Of a DNA stretch of 54,365 nucleotides, positions 26,028 through 35,001 are shown one piece after another. The stretch is from Bacillus sp. 522_BSPC (GTDB lineage Bacteria > Bacillota > Bacilli > Bacillales > Cytobacillaceae). The notes beneath the pieces are model-generated. The model saw only the letters and a program-made list of their open reading frames with translations. It did not search any database and had not been told where the DNA came from. The position numbers were made by a program, and so were the translations under genes. Each line of letters opens with the position of its first letter. Positions within the stretch are counted from its first letter, which is position 1. Where the stretch lies: NCBI RefSeq assembly GCF_001076885.1, contig NZ_JVDT01000292.1, positions 14,272 to 68,636 of the forward strand, written 5' to 3'.

Positions 26028-27578
26028 ATGATGATAAAACTCCTCATTGTAGATGATGAACAAATAGAGAGAGATGGAATGGAGGCAATCATAAAAAAAG
26101 GTTTTCCTGATACAAAGATAATGCAAGCGAAAAATGGAAAAATGGCAATCGAATTAGCGGAAACATTTCGACCTGATTTAATACTAATGGATATTAAAAT
26201 GCCTGGCATCAATGGCTTGGAAGCAATGGAAAGGATTATCGCAAGCAATTCAATGGTTCGCTTTATTATGGTCACTGCTTTTGATACGTTTGAATATATG
26301 CGTCAATCCATAAAGCTAGGAGTGAAGGATTATATTCTTAAACCGAGTAGAGCAAGTGAAATTATTACAACGGTCGGAAAGGTTTTTCAGCAGATTAAAG
26401 AGGAACATAGAGCAACTATCGTCAGAAAATATCAAGAGGAAGCATTTTCGAAAGCGTTATCTCTAGTGGAGACTGATGTGGTAACACAATTATTATTCGA
26501 TCATGTCCACGAAGTGCATGTTGATATGCTTGTAGAAATGTTAGAGACGCCATCTACACAGGAAATGTTTGTCATGCTAGTGCTAATGCCAACAGGGGGA
26601 GAGTCTCTTTATTCGGTCATAAAAGAGAAAATTAGAGAAACGAAAAATTGCTGGGTAGGTGCCCTTTATGGTAGTCATCTTCCTATCATTGTGTTTAGAG
26701 ACGAAAAAGTTTCTTATCGTTCACAGGCAACTTCTCTAGCTCAACAAGTGCTTTCCATTGTTAAACGTACGAAGAAAGCGGATTGTTTTATTGGAATAGG
26801 GAATGTTTCGGATTCCTTAGAGAAGGTTCGCCAGTCGTACCATGAAGCTCTATTTGCGACGATGGATATTTCCTTACCAACAAAATATCGTTTTTATTCA
26901 GAAGAAGCAGCATCTTCAAGTGATACGATGAGTGGAAGATTAATAGAGCACCGGAAAAAGGAATTTGCTGACCAAATTCGAATGGGGCAATGGGAGAATG
27001 TACGAAAATATATTTTATATGTTCTGCAGCACTATGAAAAAGAAGCGGCAGACGTATTGCATACACAGCAACGAATATTAGAAATTCTTTGGATTATATC
27101 GCGAGTGATGGAAGAATTGGGAATGGAGACAGATCCCCCTTTATATGCATATAAGCCTTTAAACTATCGGGAATTGCAAGTAGAAACAACGAGATTACTC
27201 GATGAAATGGTTCATTCTTTTAGACAAAGAACAGAACGATTGGAAGCAGATGCGATCCATCAGTTGAAGCAATATATTCTTTCCCACTCTCAAGAAGATA
27301 TATCCTTAGATTCATTGGCTAGGAAAGTCGGTCTTAGTCCTATTTATATAAGCAAGATTTTTAAAGAAAAGCAAGGGGTTAACTATATTGATTTCTTAAC
27401 AGAATGTCGAATTGAAAAGGCAAAGGAATTAATAAGAGATACGGATAAAAGTATAAAAGAAATTACCTTCGAAGTTGGCTACCATGATCCCAACTATTTT
27501 AGTAAAGTCTTTAAAAAGCTATGCAATATGTCACCAAAGGAATATCGGAAGTTATTATTAGCGAATAAGACGTCCTAG
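26028..27578 (+). CDS. Response regulator, YesN type (REC plus AraC HTH)
   Basis: A 516-residue activator. Residues about 3-120 form a receiver domain with acidic pocket VDDEQ, phosphorylated Asp55 in LMDIKMPG and the conserved Lys in YILKPSR. A long middle region of unknown fold follows. The last 100 residues are two AraC helix-turn-helix motifs (LSLDSLARKVGLSPIYISKIFKEKQG, IKEITFEVGYHDPNYFSKVFKK). It probably binds the 20-base-spaced ATATTAAAA repeats before the sugar importer. The gene begins nine bases after the kinase stop. Confidence 0.92.
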   Translation: MMIKLLIVDDEQIERDGMEAIIKKGFPDTKIMQAKNGKMAIELAETFRPDLILMDIKMPGINGLEAMERIIASNSMVRFIMVTAFDTFEYMRQSIKLGVKDYILKPSRASEIITTVGKVFQQIKEEHRATIVRKYQEEAFSKALSLVETDVVTQLLFDHVHEVHVDMLVEMLETPSTQEMFVMLVLMPTGGESLYSVIKEKIRETKNCWVGALYGSHLPIIVFRDEKVSYRSQATSLAQQVLSIVKRTKKADCFIGIGNVSDSLEKVRQSYHEALFATMDISLPTKYRFYSEEAASSSDTMSGRLIEHRKKEFADQIRMGQWENVRKYILYVLQHYEKEAADVLHTQQRILEILWIISRVMEELGMETDPPLYAYKPLNYRELQVETTRLLDEMVHSFRQRTERLEADAIHQLKQYILSHSQEDISLDSLARKVGLSPIYISKIFKEKQGVNYIDFLTECRIEKAKELIRDTDKSIKEITFEVGYHDPNYFSKVFKKLCNMSPKEYRKLLLANKTS

Positions 27579-27644
27579 ATACTTCTTTGATTAACAAGAC
27601 CATTAGAAGAAAGAGCTAAAGTGATTAAAATAGGAGAGAGTTGG

Positions 27645-28724
27645 ATGAGACGGATAGGAAAACAAACATTGTTCATTCTGTTACTATGCTTAACAGGTAT
27701 TTTTGCTGGCTGTTATAAGGAACAAGGAAAACAGGAAGGGTATTTGCCGTCTAAGGCTACTTCCAAAACAATAGAAGCAAAAGAAGAGACTAAAAAGCTT
27801 AAAATAGGATTTTCAATGGATACCTTGAAAGAAGACAGATGGCAAAGAGACAGAGATTTATTTAAAGAAGCAGTGGAAGAGCTAGGTGCAGAAGTAGAAA
27901 GCGTTGCTGCGAATGGTGATGACGCTTTGCAAATTTTACAGGCAGAGACGTTAATAAGCAAAGGGGTCGATTTATTAGTCGTAGTCCCACATAATGCAGA
28001 AGCAATGGCAACTATTGTGAACAAAGCTCATTCGTCTGGAATAAAGGTTCTCTCGTATGATCGATTAATAAAAAATGCCGAAGTCGATTTATATATTTCC
28101 TTTGATAATGAAATGGTTGGAACATTGCAGGCGGAAGCAATTACAAAATTAGTGCCAAAAGGGAAGTATGTATACATTGGAGGAGCAGATACGGATAATA
28201 ATGCCCATCTTATTAAAAGAGGCGTATTTCAAGTTTTACAACCTTTTATAGATAGAGGTGATATTACCGTAGTGTATGATCAATGGTCAAAAAACTGGAA
28301 TCCAGAATATGCATACAGTAACATGGAAGAGGCTTTAAAAGCAAATGACAATAAAATAGATGCTGTTATCGCGGCAAATGACGCAACTGCTGGAAGTGCC
28401 ATTAAAGCACTTAAAAAATATGGACTAGAAGGGAAAATTCCTGTTGCTGGACAAGATGGCGATCTTCCAGCAGCACAACGGATAATCCAAGGAACTCAAA
28501 CGATGACTGTATATAAGCCAATTAAAGCATTAGCTGAAGAAGTAGCTCAAATTGCTGTTCGGATGGCAAATGGAGAAATGATCCCTGTGGAGAATAAGGT
28601 GAATAATGGGAAAATAGAGGTTCCGACTATCTTGCTTTCACCAGTTGCTGTAACAAAAGAAAATATGGAAGAAACAATCATAAAAGATGATTTTCATTCA
28701 AAAGAAGAAGTGTATAAAAAATAA
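27645..28724 (+). CDS. Second sugar-binding lipoprotein (XylF-like)
   Basis: A 359-residue lipoprotein with signal peptide ending in GIFAGC, then a linker rich in Glu and Lys and a Peripla_BP_4 domain (KIGFSMDTLKEDRWQRDRDLF, VDLLVVVPHNAEAM, VIAANDATAGSAIKALKKYG, QTMTVYKPIKALAEEVAQIA). It has the NKVNNGKIEVPTILLSPVAVTKEN end seen in XylF. ATG 27645 follows AGGAGAGAG by four bases; a GTG eight codons earlier has a poorer site. It comes 66 bases after the regulator gene and has no permease of its own, so it may supply another ligand to the GguAB-like channel. This is inferred. Confidence 0.85.
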   Translation: MRRIGKQTLFILLLCLTGIFAGCYKEQGKQEGYLPSKATSKTIEAKEETKKLKIGFSMDTLKEDRWQRDRDLFKEAVEELGAEVESVAANGDDALQILQAETLISKGVDLLVVVPHNAEAMATIVNKAHSSGIKVLSYDRLIKNAEVDLYISFDNEMVGTLQAEAITKLVPKGKYVYIGGADTDNNAHLIKRGVFQVLQPFIDRGDITVVYDQWSKNWNPEYAYSNMEEALKANDNKIDAVIAANDATAGSAIKALKKYGLEGKIPVAGQDGDLPAAQRIIQGTQTMTVYKPIKALAEEVAQIAVRMANGEMIPVENKVNNGKIEVPTILLSPVAVTKENMEETIIKDDFHSKEEVYKK

Positions 28725-28776
28725 ACGATTTCGTACCTATTTAGAGGTTATTGCATGTTCCATATGATGAAGAGGG

Positions 28777-28782
28777 TATAAT
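28777..28782 (+). promoter_or_regulatory. -10 box of selO
   Basis: TATAAT at 28777-28782 lies 37 bases before the selO ATG. TTGCAT at 28751-28756 is 20 bases upstream, too far for a normal -35, so only the -10 is supported. Confidence 0.45.
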
Positions 28783-28818
28783 AGAAAATATCCAAATAAC
28801 GATTGGAAGGGAGCTAAT

Positions 28819-30294
28819 ATGAGTAATAGTGAAATGAAAATAAATGCTGGCTGGAATTTTGATAACAGCTATGCTCGTCTTCCAGGTGTTTTTTATTCTG
28901 AAATGACGGTAAATCCAGTCAGTTCGCCAAGCTTGGTGAAGCTAAATTACGATTTGGCAAAGACATTAGGATTAAATACGGAACAATTGCAAAGCCCAGA
29001 GGTGATACAAGTATTAAGTGGTAATGAGATTCCGGAAGGAGGCTTTCCTCTTGCACAAGCGTATGCAGGGCATCAATTCGGCCATCCAACGATGCTTGGA
29101 GATGGAAGGGCAATGTTGATCGGTGAGCATATTACGCCGACAGGTGATAGAGTTGATGTTCAATTAAAAGGTTCTGGCCGCACTCCGTATTCTCGCGGAG
29201 GAGATGGGCGAGCTACTCTTAAGCCAATGCTGAGAGAGTATATTATAAGTGAAGCAATGCATGGACTTGGTATTCCAACAACAAGAAGTCTTGCAGTCGT
29301 GGCAACTGGAGAAAAGATTGTTCGTGAAACAGATTTGCCAGGAGCAATTTTAACGAGAGTTGCAGCAAGCCATCTGCGCGTAGGGACCTTTCAATATGCA
29401 GCTTCCCTTGATTCGAAGAAGGAACTAAAAGCCCTTGCAGATTATGCGATTGACCGCCACTTTCCAACGATTGAGAAAGATGGAAATCACTATTTAGCAA
29501 TGTTTAAAGAGGTGATTAAACGTCAAGCTACCTTAATTGCAAAGTGGCAGTTGGTAGGATTCATCCATGGTGTTATGAATACGGATAATATGACAATCAG
29601 CGGAGAGACGATTGACTATGGTCCTTGTGCATTTATGGATACCTTTCATCTAGAGACGGTGTTTAGTTCCATCGATGTCCAAGGGCGTTATGCATATGGA
29701 AATCAGCCGAAAATCGCTGGCTGGAACCTGGCGAGGTTTGCGGAAGCCTTGTTGCCATTACTGCATGATAATGTGGAAAAAGCAGTGGAACTAGCCCAAA
29801 ATGAATTATATGCATTTAATACGTATTATCAAGAGCATTGGCTTGATGGCATGAGAGGAAAGCTAGGATTACAAGCCAAAGAAGAAGAACAAGATGCAGA
29901 ACTAATTGAGAAGCTCCTTGGCATCATGCAAAATAATCGAGCTGACTTTACAGATACTTTCCGCTTTTTAGCATTAGGGGAAGTAGATAAATTGGAGCTA
30001 AGTAAAAATCAAGCATTTATTGATTGGCACAAGGCTTGGAAGGAAAGAATAGAGAGCCAAGAAGGTGGGGAAGTAGGCGCACGTGAAAAAATGAAAAAGC
30101 ATAATCCAGTCGTCATTCCTCGTAATCACCTTGTAGAAGCAGCTCTTGATGCTGCAGAAGACGGGGATTTAAGTGTAATGGAAGAATTATTGCAAATGCT
30201 TTCTAATCCATATGCTTATACAAAAGAACAAATAGAATACGGCATAGCCCCGCAAAAGGTGAATCCAGCTTTTAAAACCTATTGTGGTACATGA
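28819..30294 (+). CDS. selO: Protein adenylyltransferase SelO (YdiU family)
   Basis: A 491-residue pseudokinase-fold enzyme of normal family length. SelO proteins bind ATP in flipped orientation and transfer AMP to Ser, Thr or Tyr of target proteins, linked to redox stress. Family landmarks include [51 protein letters not shown] and [22 protein letters not shown]. The protein ends YCGT: the third-last residue is a cysteine where many eukaryotic relatives have selenocysteine. AAGGGAG precedes the ATG. It is transcribed alone. Confidence 0.93.
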   Translation: MSNSEMKINAGWNFDNSYARLPGVFYSEMTVNPVSSPSLVKLNYDLAKTLGLNTEQLQSPEVIQVLSGNEIPEGGFPLAQAYAGHQFGHPTMLGDGRAMLIGEHITPTGDRVDVQLKGSGRTPYSRGGDGRATLKPMLREYIISEAMHGLGIPTTRSLAVVATGEKIVRETDLPGAILTRVAASHLRVGTFQYAASLDSKKELKALADYAIDRHFPTIEKDGNHYLAMFKEVIKRQATLIAKWQLVGFIHGVMNTDNMTISGETIDYGPCAFMDTFHLETVFSSIDVQGRYAYGNQPKIAGWNLARFAEALLPLLHDNVEKAVELAQNELYAFNTYYQEHWLDGMRGKLGLQAKEEEQDAELIEKLLGIMQNNRADFTDTFRFLALGEVDKLELSKNQAFIDWHKAWKERIESQEGGEVGAREKMKKHNPVVIPRNHLVEAALDAAEDGDLSVMEELLQMLSNPYAYTKEQIEYGIAPQKVNPAFKTYCGT

Positions 30295-30496
30295 GTTAAA
30301 TGCAATAAATATAAAGTCCTTCAGTAAATGCTGAAAAAGGCAATTTGCGGTCCGCTTTTTTGTTAACGGCAATATGATTTAGGGACTGTTAAAGATGTCT
30401 AATCTTCTGTCATTTGCAGTGCTGTTTTGTGTATCAAGGGTTCGAGAGGGTCCGCACTTGTCGGTTGGGGTATAAGGGAAAGCATCTGGGTTGAAA

Positions 30497-30685
30497 AATA
30501 GACGGAAAAATTTCGCTTATTTAGTAATTATTATTAAAAAAGGCTTAAATAGACGGAGAGATTCCGCCTATTGACTCGAAAAATGCGAAAAAGGGAGAGT
30601 TTGCTTTGCATAATCGGAAAAAATCCCCTTATTTACCCCGAAAAAAGCTCTATTCTGCGTTTAACCGGAAAACTTCCGCTTATTT
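30497..30685. repeat. Four degenerate dyad repeats (CGGAAAAATTCCG type)
   Basis: Copies lie at about 30497-30522, 30547-30573, 30609-30635 and 30658-30685, with CGGA at 30503, 30553, 30614 and 30665. The best copy reads AATAGACGGAGAGATTCCGC, then CTATT; arms AATAG-CGGA and TCCG-CTATT are complementary. All copies have the same orientation. The last two are preceded by similar TTTGC or TCTGC bases, so the duplicated unit is about 50-60 bases. Confidence 0.65.
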
Positions 30686-30869
30686 CCCTTTTGCCGATTA
30701 CTTGATTCAGGACAAAACGTCTTGTTTAAAAGGGAGTGAGTCTAAGAAATCCTTATTTTAATGCATGACGGTGAACTGTACCAATAGTAAGTGGGGTTTT
30801 ATATACCAATAACGCTGCCAATGCCACTGTCAAATCGACACACATTTAAAGAAAAGTACCTCAAAAAGG

Positions 30870-30966
30870 AACCCTTTAAAGGTAACAGAGAATCGCCCTT
30901 TGAGCCCCAACCCAAGAATACCAACAACAAAAGGTAACAGAGAAGGCATCTTACATCTTAAAGCCG
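30870..30966. repeat. Dispersed GGTAACAGAG repeat, copies 1 and 2
   Basis: TCAAAAAGGAA (30871) leads to AAAGGTAACAGAGAATCGCC and CTTTGAGCCCC. A second copy, AAAAGGTAACAGAGAAGGCA (from 30929), ends in CTTAAAGCC. Both match a pair of copies at 51.26-51.35 kb over about 45 bases, in the same order of blocks. Confidence 0.65.
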
Positions 30967-31138
30967 ATATAATCAAAAAGTAAAAAATGCTGTACGAAAA
31001 GTAGCTTGTTAAGCTGAAAATAATATAAAGTACAACCTGATAATACTGTGACATCAACATTAACAGGAGTTTATTTCAAGTAGAAATATACGCTAAAAAA
31101 AGACTTCTAAGTTAACCTTTTTCTCCTGGCAATAGCGC

Positions 31139-31657
31139 CTAAAAACTTATCTTCGAGCAAGGATATACATCTGCAAACCAACGTAGAACTTCATTATGAT
31201 GCCCAATAATTTGCTCGGCTGTTAACAAATTAGTATCCCAAGTACTATGTGCATCAGAAACAAGCGTAATCTTATAATGCTTACTAAAAGCACCTCTACA
31301 AGTCGTATCGACACAGGCTTCTGTTTGGATGCCAGTAATAATTAATTGCTCAATTTCTAATTGATTTAACTCTTGCTCTAAATAAGTGTGAAAAAATGCA
31401 TCTGGCGTTGTTTTCTGAATGATAATATCCTCCTTTTCTGGAGCGATTTCGGGATGGATTTCCCAACCATGTGTACCATATTCCAGCGGTTTACCAATTG
31501 CTGATTGATGCTGTATGTAAAAGACAGGTGTTTTTGTGAAGCGTGCTTGATCCAGTAAAGATTTGATACGACGAAGTAATTGCTCGCCATTATGTACGAC
31601 ATTCCCTTTTTGAAACATGCCATTTTGGACATCAATAATCAAAAGTGCTTTTTTCAT
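31139..31657 (-). CDS. Isochorismatase-family cysteine hydrolase
   Basis: A 172-residue cytoplasmic hydrolase. The catalytic triad of the family is visible: Asp9 in ALLIIDVQNGM, Lys82 in IIQKTTPDAF and Cys115 in GIQTEACVDTT. Members act on isochorismate, nicotinamide or other small amides. Length and the TEACVDTTCRGAF motif fit the cysteine-hydrolase branch often named YwoC- or PncA-like, but the substrate is not evident. It is monocistronic and divergent from the ydjGHI-like cassette. Confidence 0.87.
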   Translation of the reverse strand: MKKALLIIDVQNGMFQKGNVVHNGEQLLRRIKSLLDQARFTKTPVFYIQHQSAIGKPLEYGTHGWEIHPEIAPEKEDIIIQKTTPDAFFHTYLEQELNQLEIEQLIITGIQTEACVDTTCRGAFSKHYKITLVSDAHSTWDTNLLTAEQIIGHHNEVLRWFADVYPCSKISF

Positions 31658-31820
31658 TCTTTTCCCCCTATATATAAGTTTCGAAAGTACCTAATTGTTT
31701 ATTGTGATACACCACATCTAACGTTCGCTTTTTGTCTCCTTTTCTCCTTATTATGCCAGTTCTTTATGAAAATTAGAATATGAAGTGATGGGCTTTGATT
31801 CTAAGGAGAGAATAGGAAAA

Positions 31821-31849
31821 TGAAACTTTTTCTACATCCAATCAGTATA
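31821..31849 (+). promoter_or_regulatory. Possible extracytoplasmic-function sigma (sigma-W-like) promoter
   Basis: TGAAACTTTTT (31821-31831) matches the sigma-W -35 element including its typical T run. After a 17-base spacer comes AGTATA (31844-31849), one base away from the CGTATA -10 element. It lies about 95 bases before the ydjG-like gene. B. subtilis pspA-ydjGHI is known to be transcribed by sigma-W, which supports the reading. The mismatch in the -10 makes it tentative. Confidence 0.5.
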
Positions 31850-31945
31850 TGTATATATCATCCTTTTTCAAGGGTAGGAAAGCAGTAAGAGGATAATTAA
31901 GTTATTATTAGTATATTGATAGATAAATAAATTGAGGTGATTAAC

Positions 31946-32974
31946 TTGATCCTTCATTATAAATGTCCAAATTGTGGGGGAGACATGAGCTTTAATGCAG
32001 ATACTGGCAGTTTATCTTGCCCTAGCTGCGGAAATGAAGAGAATATTGAAAACTATCCAGACAATTTAATGTCTGCATCATTTGAAGAAAATGAAGTAAA
32101 GGAGTACCATTGTGACAACTGTGGTGCAGTGTTATTAACAGAAGCAGATACTACGGCAACCAATTGTAGTTTTTGTGGTGCGGGAATAGTGATCGCCGAT
32201 CGGTTGGCAGGTGTGCTTGCCCCTAAAAAAGTAATTCCTTTTACCATCAGTAAAGAAGAGGCCATCATAGCCTTTCGAAAATGGTGCAGAAAAGGACTTC
32301 TAACACCAAAAGGATTTATGAGTGCAGATCGGATAAAAAGCATTACAGGTATGTACGTTCCATTTTGGCTTTATGATTTAAATAGTGATGTGGATGTAAC
32401 AGCATCATGTACGAAGGTTCGGACTTATACAAGTGGGGATTATATTTATACGGAAACGAAGTATTATGAAGCTTATCGGAAAATAAATTTAGATTATGTG
32501 AAAATTCCAGTAGATGCTTCTGAAAAAATGAATGACGAGCTAATGGATAAATTAGAGCCTTTTCCTTATGAACAGCTAAAAGATTTTAAAACACCTTATC
32601 TTGCTGGCTTTATATCGGAAAAATATAATTATACAGATTCAGCGTTATTGCCGAGAGCAAAAGATAAAATTAGTGATTATGTTGATTCCTTTGTGCACTC
32701 CACTTTCGCTGGATATCATTCGATTCATTATCGAGATAAAAATATTGATACGAGAGCGGTGCGAAGTGACTATGTGTTACTTCCTGTATGGATGGTAAGC
32801 TATGATTATGAAAACCAAGAGCATATTTTTGCGATGAATGGGCAAACAGGAAAAGTAGTAGGAAAACCGCCAATTAGTAAAGGAAAAGTGGCATTATGGT
32901 TTAGTGGAATTGCCGCTAGTTCCTTCCTAGCATTAAAATGTGTCTCCTTCTTTATGGGAGGTGGCTTCTTTTGA
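31946..32974 (+). CDS. ydjG: YdjG-like zinc-ribbon membrane protein
   Basis: A 342-residue protein with two N-terminal zinc ribbons (CPNCGGDMSFNADTGSLSCPSCG and CDNCGAVLLTEADTTATNCSFCG), a long soluble domain and one C-terminal membrane helix (about 318-338). It matches YdjG, encoded with PspA, YdjH and YdjI in B. subtilis. The start is TTG 31946: GAGGTGATT lies eight bases upstream, and the GTG at 31937 is part of that site. The stop overlaps the start of the next gene. It probably helps tether the stress complex to the membrane. Confidence 0.85.
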   Translation: MILHYKCPNCGGDMSFNADTGSLSCPSCGNEENIENYPDNLMSASFEENEVKEYHCDNCGAVLLTEADTTATNCSFCGAGIVIADRLAGVLAPKKVIPFTISKEEAIIAFRKWCRKGLLTPKGFMSADRIKSITGMYVPFWLYDLNSDVDVTASCTKVRTYTSGDYIYTETKYYEAYRKINLDYVKIPVDASEKMNDELMDKLEPFPYEQLKDFKTPYLAGFISEKYNYTDSALLPRAKDKISDYVDSFVHSTFAGYHSIHYRDKNIDTRAVRSDYVLLPVWMVSYDYENQEHIFAMNGQTGKVVGKPPISKGKVALWFSGIAASSFLALKCVSFFMGGGFF

Positions 32975-33828
32975 GAAAGTTGTTAATCAAGTATAGTAGT
33001 TTCCTTTTTATTGCCTTGGCAATAATGTCCATTTTTTCTGGTATGACAGTAAAGGCGGCTTCAGAAAACCAAAAGCAATTTGTTTTTGATCAAGCAATGC
33101 TTTTAACAGATACGGAAAGAACAGAACTAGAAAGCTTGGCAGTGGAATTAGGGGAAGAAACGGAAACGGCATTATTGGTACTAACATTAGATGGTATAGA
33201 TGGAAAAGACATCAAGAAATACGTTGAGGATTATTATGATGATGAGGCACCTGGCTATGATCAGCCTTTTGGAAATACAGCTATTTTGGCAATTGACATG
33301 GAACAAAGGGATATTTATTTGGCCGGCTTTAAAAAGGCAGAAGATAATTTGGATAATGCTACTTTAGATTATATTCGGGAACAAATAACGCCAGCTTTAT
33401 CTGAAGGTGACTATTTTGAGGCGTTCTCAACCTTTATGCATGAATCAGCCTATTATTTGGTTGATGATCCAGCAAATTTAGAAAATGATTATGATTACAG
33501 TGGAATTGCTGACTCTCGAAATGAATATATCGAAGGAAATAGTTCAAATGGGATGCTAGGACTTCTTTCTCATTGGGGCTTCCAATTGATTGTTTCTATT
33601 GTGCTTGCGGGAATTGTAGTGAGTATTATGGTCTTCCGATCAGGCGGAAAAGTAACGGTAAATGGCAATACGTATATGGATAAACGAAATTCAAAGATTA
33701 TAAATAGACATGATCGCTTTATTCGAAAAACAGTGACAAAACAACGAAAGCCACAAAATAATTCAGGTGGTGGTGGAGGGATTACTGGTGGTGGTCACTC
33801 CCATAGTGGAAGTAGAGGGAAATTCTAA
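32971..33828 (+). CDS. ydjH: YdjH-like TPM-domain membrane protein
   Basis: A 285-residue exported protein: signal or anchor helix (about 8-28), an extracytoplasmic TPM domain (about 33-175; LTDTERTELESLAVELGEETETALLVLTL, FGNTAILAIDMEQRDIYLAGF), a second membrane helix (about 205-225) and a basic, Gly/His-rich tail (GGGGGITGGGHSHSG). TTG 32971 is the start, overlapping the preceding TGA by two bases, with GGGAGGTGG upstream. It corresponds to YdjH of the PspA-associated operon. Its biochemical role is unknown. Confidence 0.85.
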   Translation: MRKLLIKYSSFLFIALAIMSIFSGMTVKAASENQKQFVFDQAMLLTDTERTELESLAVELGEETETALLVLTLDGIDGKDIKKYVEDYYDDEAPGYDQPFGNTAILAIDMEQRDIYLAGFKKAEDNLDNATLDYIREQITPALSEGDYFEAFSTFMHESAYYLVDDPANLENDYDYSGIADSRNEYIEGNSSNGMLGLLSHWGFQLIVSIVLAGIVVSIMVFRSGGKVTVNGNTYMDKRNSKIINRHDRFIRKTVTKQRKPQNNSGGGGGITGGGHSHSGSRGKF

Positions 33829-33861
33829 ACAGTTATTTGAATAATGAAAGGGGATAGAACG

Positions 33862-34869
33862 ATGTCATTTTTTCGCAATCAATTTGCAAATGTTGTGGAA
33901 TGGGAAGAATTCAGAGAAGATATGATCTTCTATAAATGGAAAAACCGTGAAATTAAGAAGGGCAGTAAATTAATTATTCGCCCAGGGCAAGACGCTATCT
34001 TTTTAAACAATGGCAGTATAGAGGGAGCATTCCAAGAAGATGGAGAGTATGATATTGAGTCACAAATCGTCCCATTTTTATCAACTTTAAAAGGTTTCAA
34101 ATTTGGATTTAACAGCGGAATGCGTGTAGAGGTGCTATTTGTCAATACAAAGGAATTTACGGTTAAATGGGGTACAAAAAATGCGATAAATATACCAGCA
34201 ACTGGACTTCCTGGAGGAATGCCAATTCGAGCGAACGGAACCTTTCAATTTAAAGTAAATGATTATATTTCTTTAATTGATAAAATCGCAGGAATTAAGA
34301 ACCAGTATTTAGTGGAAGATGTAAAAATACGCATTATCTCCGTTCTAGATCAGCTTCTTATGAAATGGATTGTCACAGAAGGAAAGGATATGTTTAATCT
34401 GCAGGCAAATGCCTTTGAAATTGCTAAAGGCATAAGAGAAGATTTAGATAGTCAAATGGCCGAAAGCGGACTTTCTATCACAGGCTTCCAAATCATGAGC
34501 TTTAGCTATCCGAAGGAAGTACAGGATATGATTAATAAAAATGCATCCCATGGAATGGTTGGCAATATTGATAAATATCAACAAATCTCCATGATAGATA
34601 GCATGTCTAGTGGGAAAAATTCTGGTGGTGGAACGGCATCTGACATGGCTGGAATGATGATGGGCATGAATATGGCTAATCAAATGATGGATAAAATGAA
34701 TAAGCAAAATCAAAATCAGCAGCAAAATCAACAACCAGCATCGGAACCAGCATCGGAACCAGCACCACAGAGTCAGGAGAAAAAGCAGCGACCGAATTTC
34801 TGTCCAAATTGTGGGACGAAAACAGGGGAAGGGAATTTTTGCTCCAATTGTGGACATAAGTTAGTATAA
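33862..34869 (+). CDS. ydjI: YdjI-like SPFH-domain protein with zinc ribbon
   Basis: A 335-residue cytoplasmic protein. The first 240 residues are an SPFH-type (virion core-like) domain beginning MSFFRNQFANVVEWEE. A Met/Gln/Asn-rich linker (GMMMGMNMANQMMDKMNKQNQ) and repeated PASEPASEP follow, then a C-terminal zinc ribbon with CPNCG and CSNCG. YdjI of B. subtilis is needed to place PspA at the membrane. ATG 33862 follows AAGGGG; a start six codons earlier overlaps this site. It ends the cassette at a strong terminator. Confidence 0.87.
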   Translation: MSFFRNQFANVVEWEEFREDMIFYKWKNREIKKGSKLIIRPGQDAIFLNNGSIEGAFQEDGEYDIESQIVPFLSTLKGFKFGFNSGMRVEVLFVNTKEFTVKWGTKNAINIPATGLPGGMPIRANGTFQFKVNDYISLIDKIAGIKNQYLVEDVKIRIISVLDQLLMKWIVTEGKDMFNLQANAFEIAKGIREDLDSQMAESGLSITGFQIMSFSYPKEVQDMINKNASHGMVGNIDKYQQISMIDSMSSGKNSGGGTASDMAGMMMGMNMANQMMDKMNKQNQNQQQNQQPASEPASEPAPQSQEKKQRPNFCPNCGTKTGEGNFCSNCGHKLV

Positions 34870-34877
34870 AAATGGAT

Positions 34878-34918
34878 ACAGGACGGTTCTACTCGTTAGC
34901 GAGCCGTCCTGTTTTTTT
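34878..34918 (+). terminator. Terminator of the ydjGHI-like operon
   Basis: ACAGGACGGTTC (34878-34889) pairs with GAGCCGTCCTGT (34901-34912), followed by seven T. Confidence 0.9.
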
Positions 34919-35001
34919 GCGTGAATGTTCTTAACAAAAAATAAATTTAAGGGGATAATACTAATATCTTAATAAATAATTTGTATTAAAGAGGGAAGTA
35001 A

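Larger units (their letters stand above)
30295..31138. other. Non-coding, repeat-rich intergenic region
   Basis: 844 bases without a supportable gene. The left half (30497-30685) holds four degenerate copies of a CGGA...TTCCG repeat; the right half (30870-30970) holds two copies of a GGTAACAGAG repeat also found near 51.3 kb. A hydrophobic minus-strand frame at 31060-30830 lacks a ribosome binding site and crosses the repeats, so it is not called. No transposase, tRNA or known RNA motif was recognised. Confidence 0.7.

Noticed and set aside
30830-31060. A hydrophobic 76-codon minus-strand frame in the intergenic desert
   Set aside because: No ribosome binding site before its start, and it crosses two copies of the dispersed GGTAACAGAG repeat.
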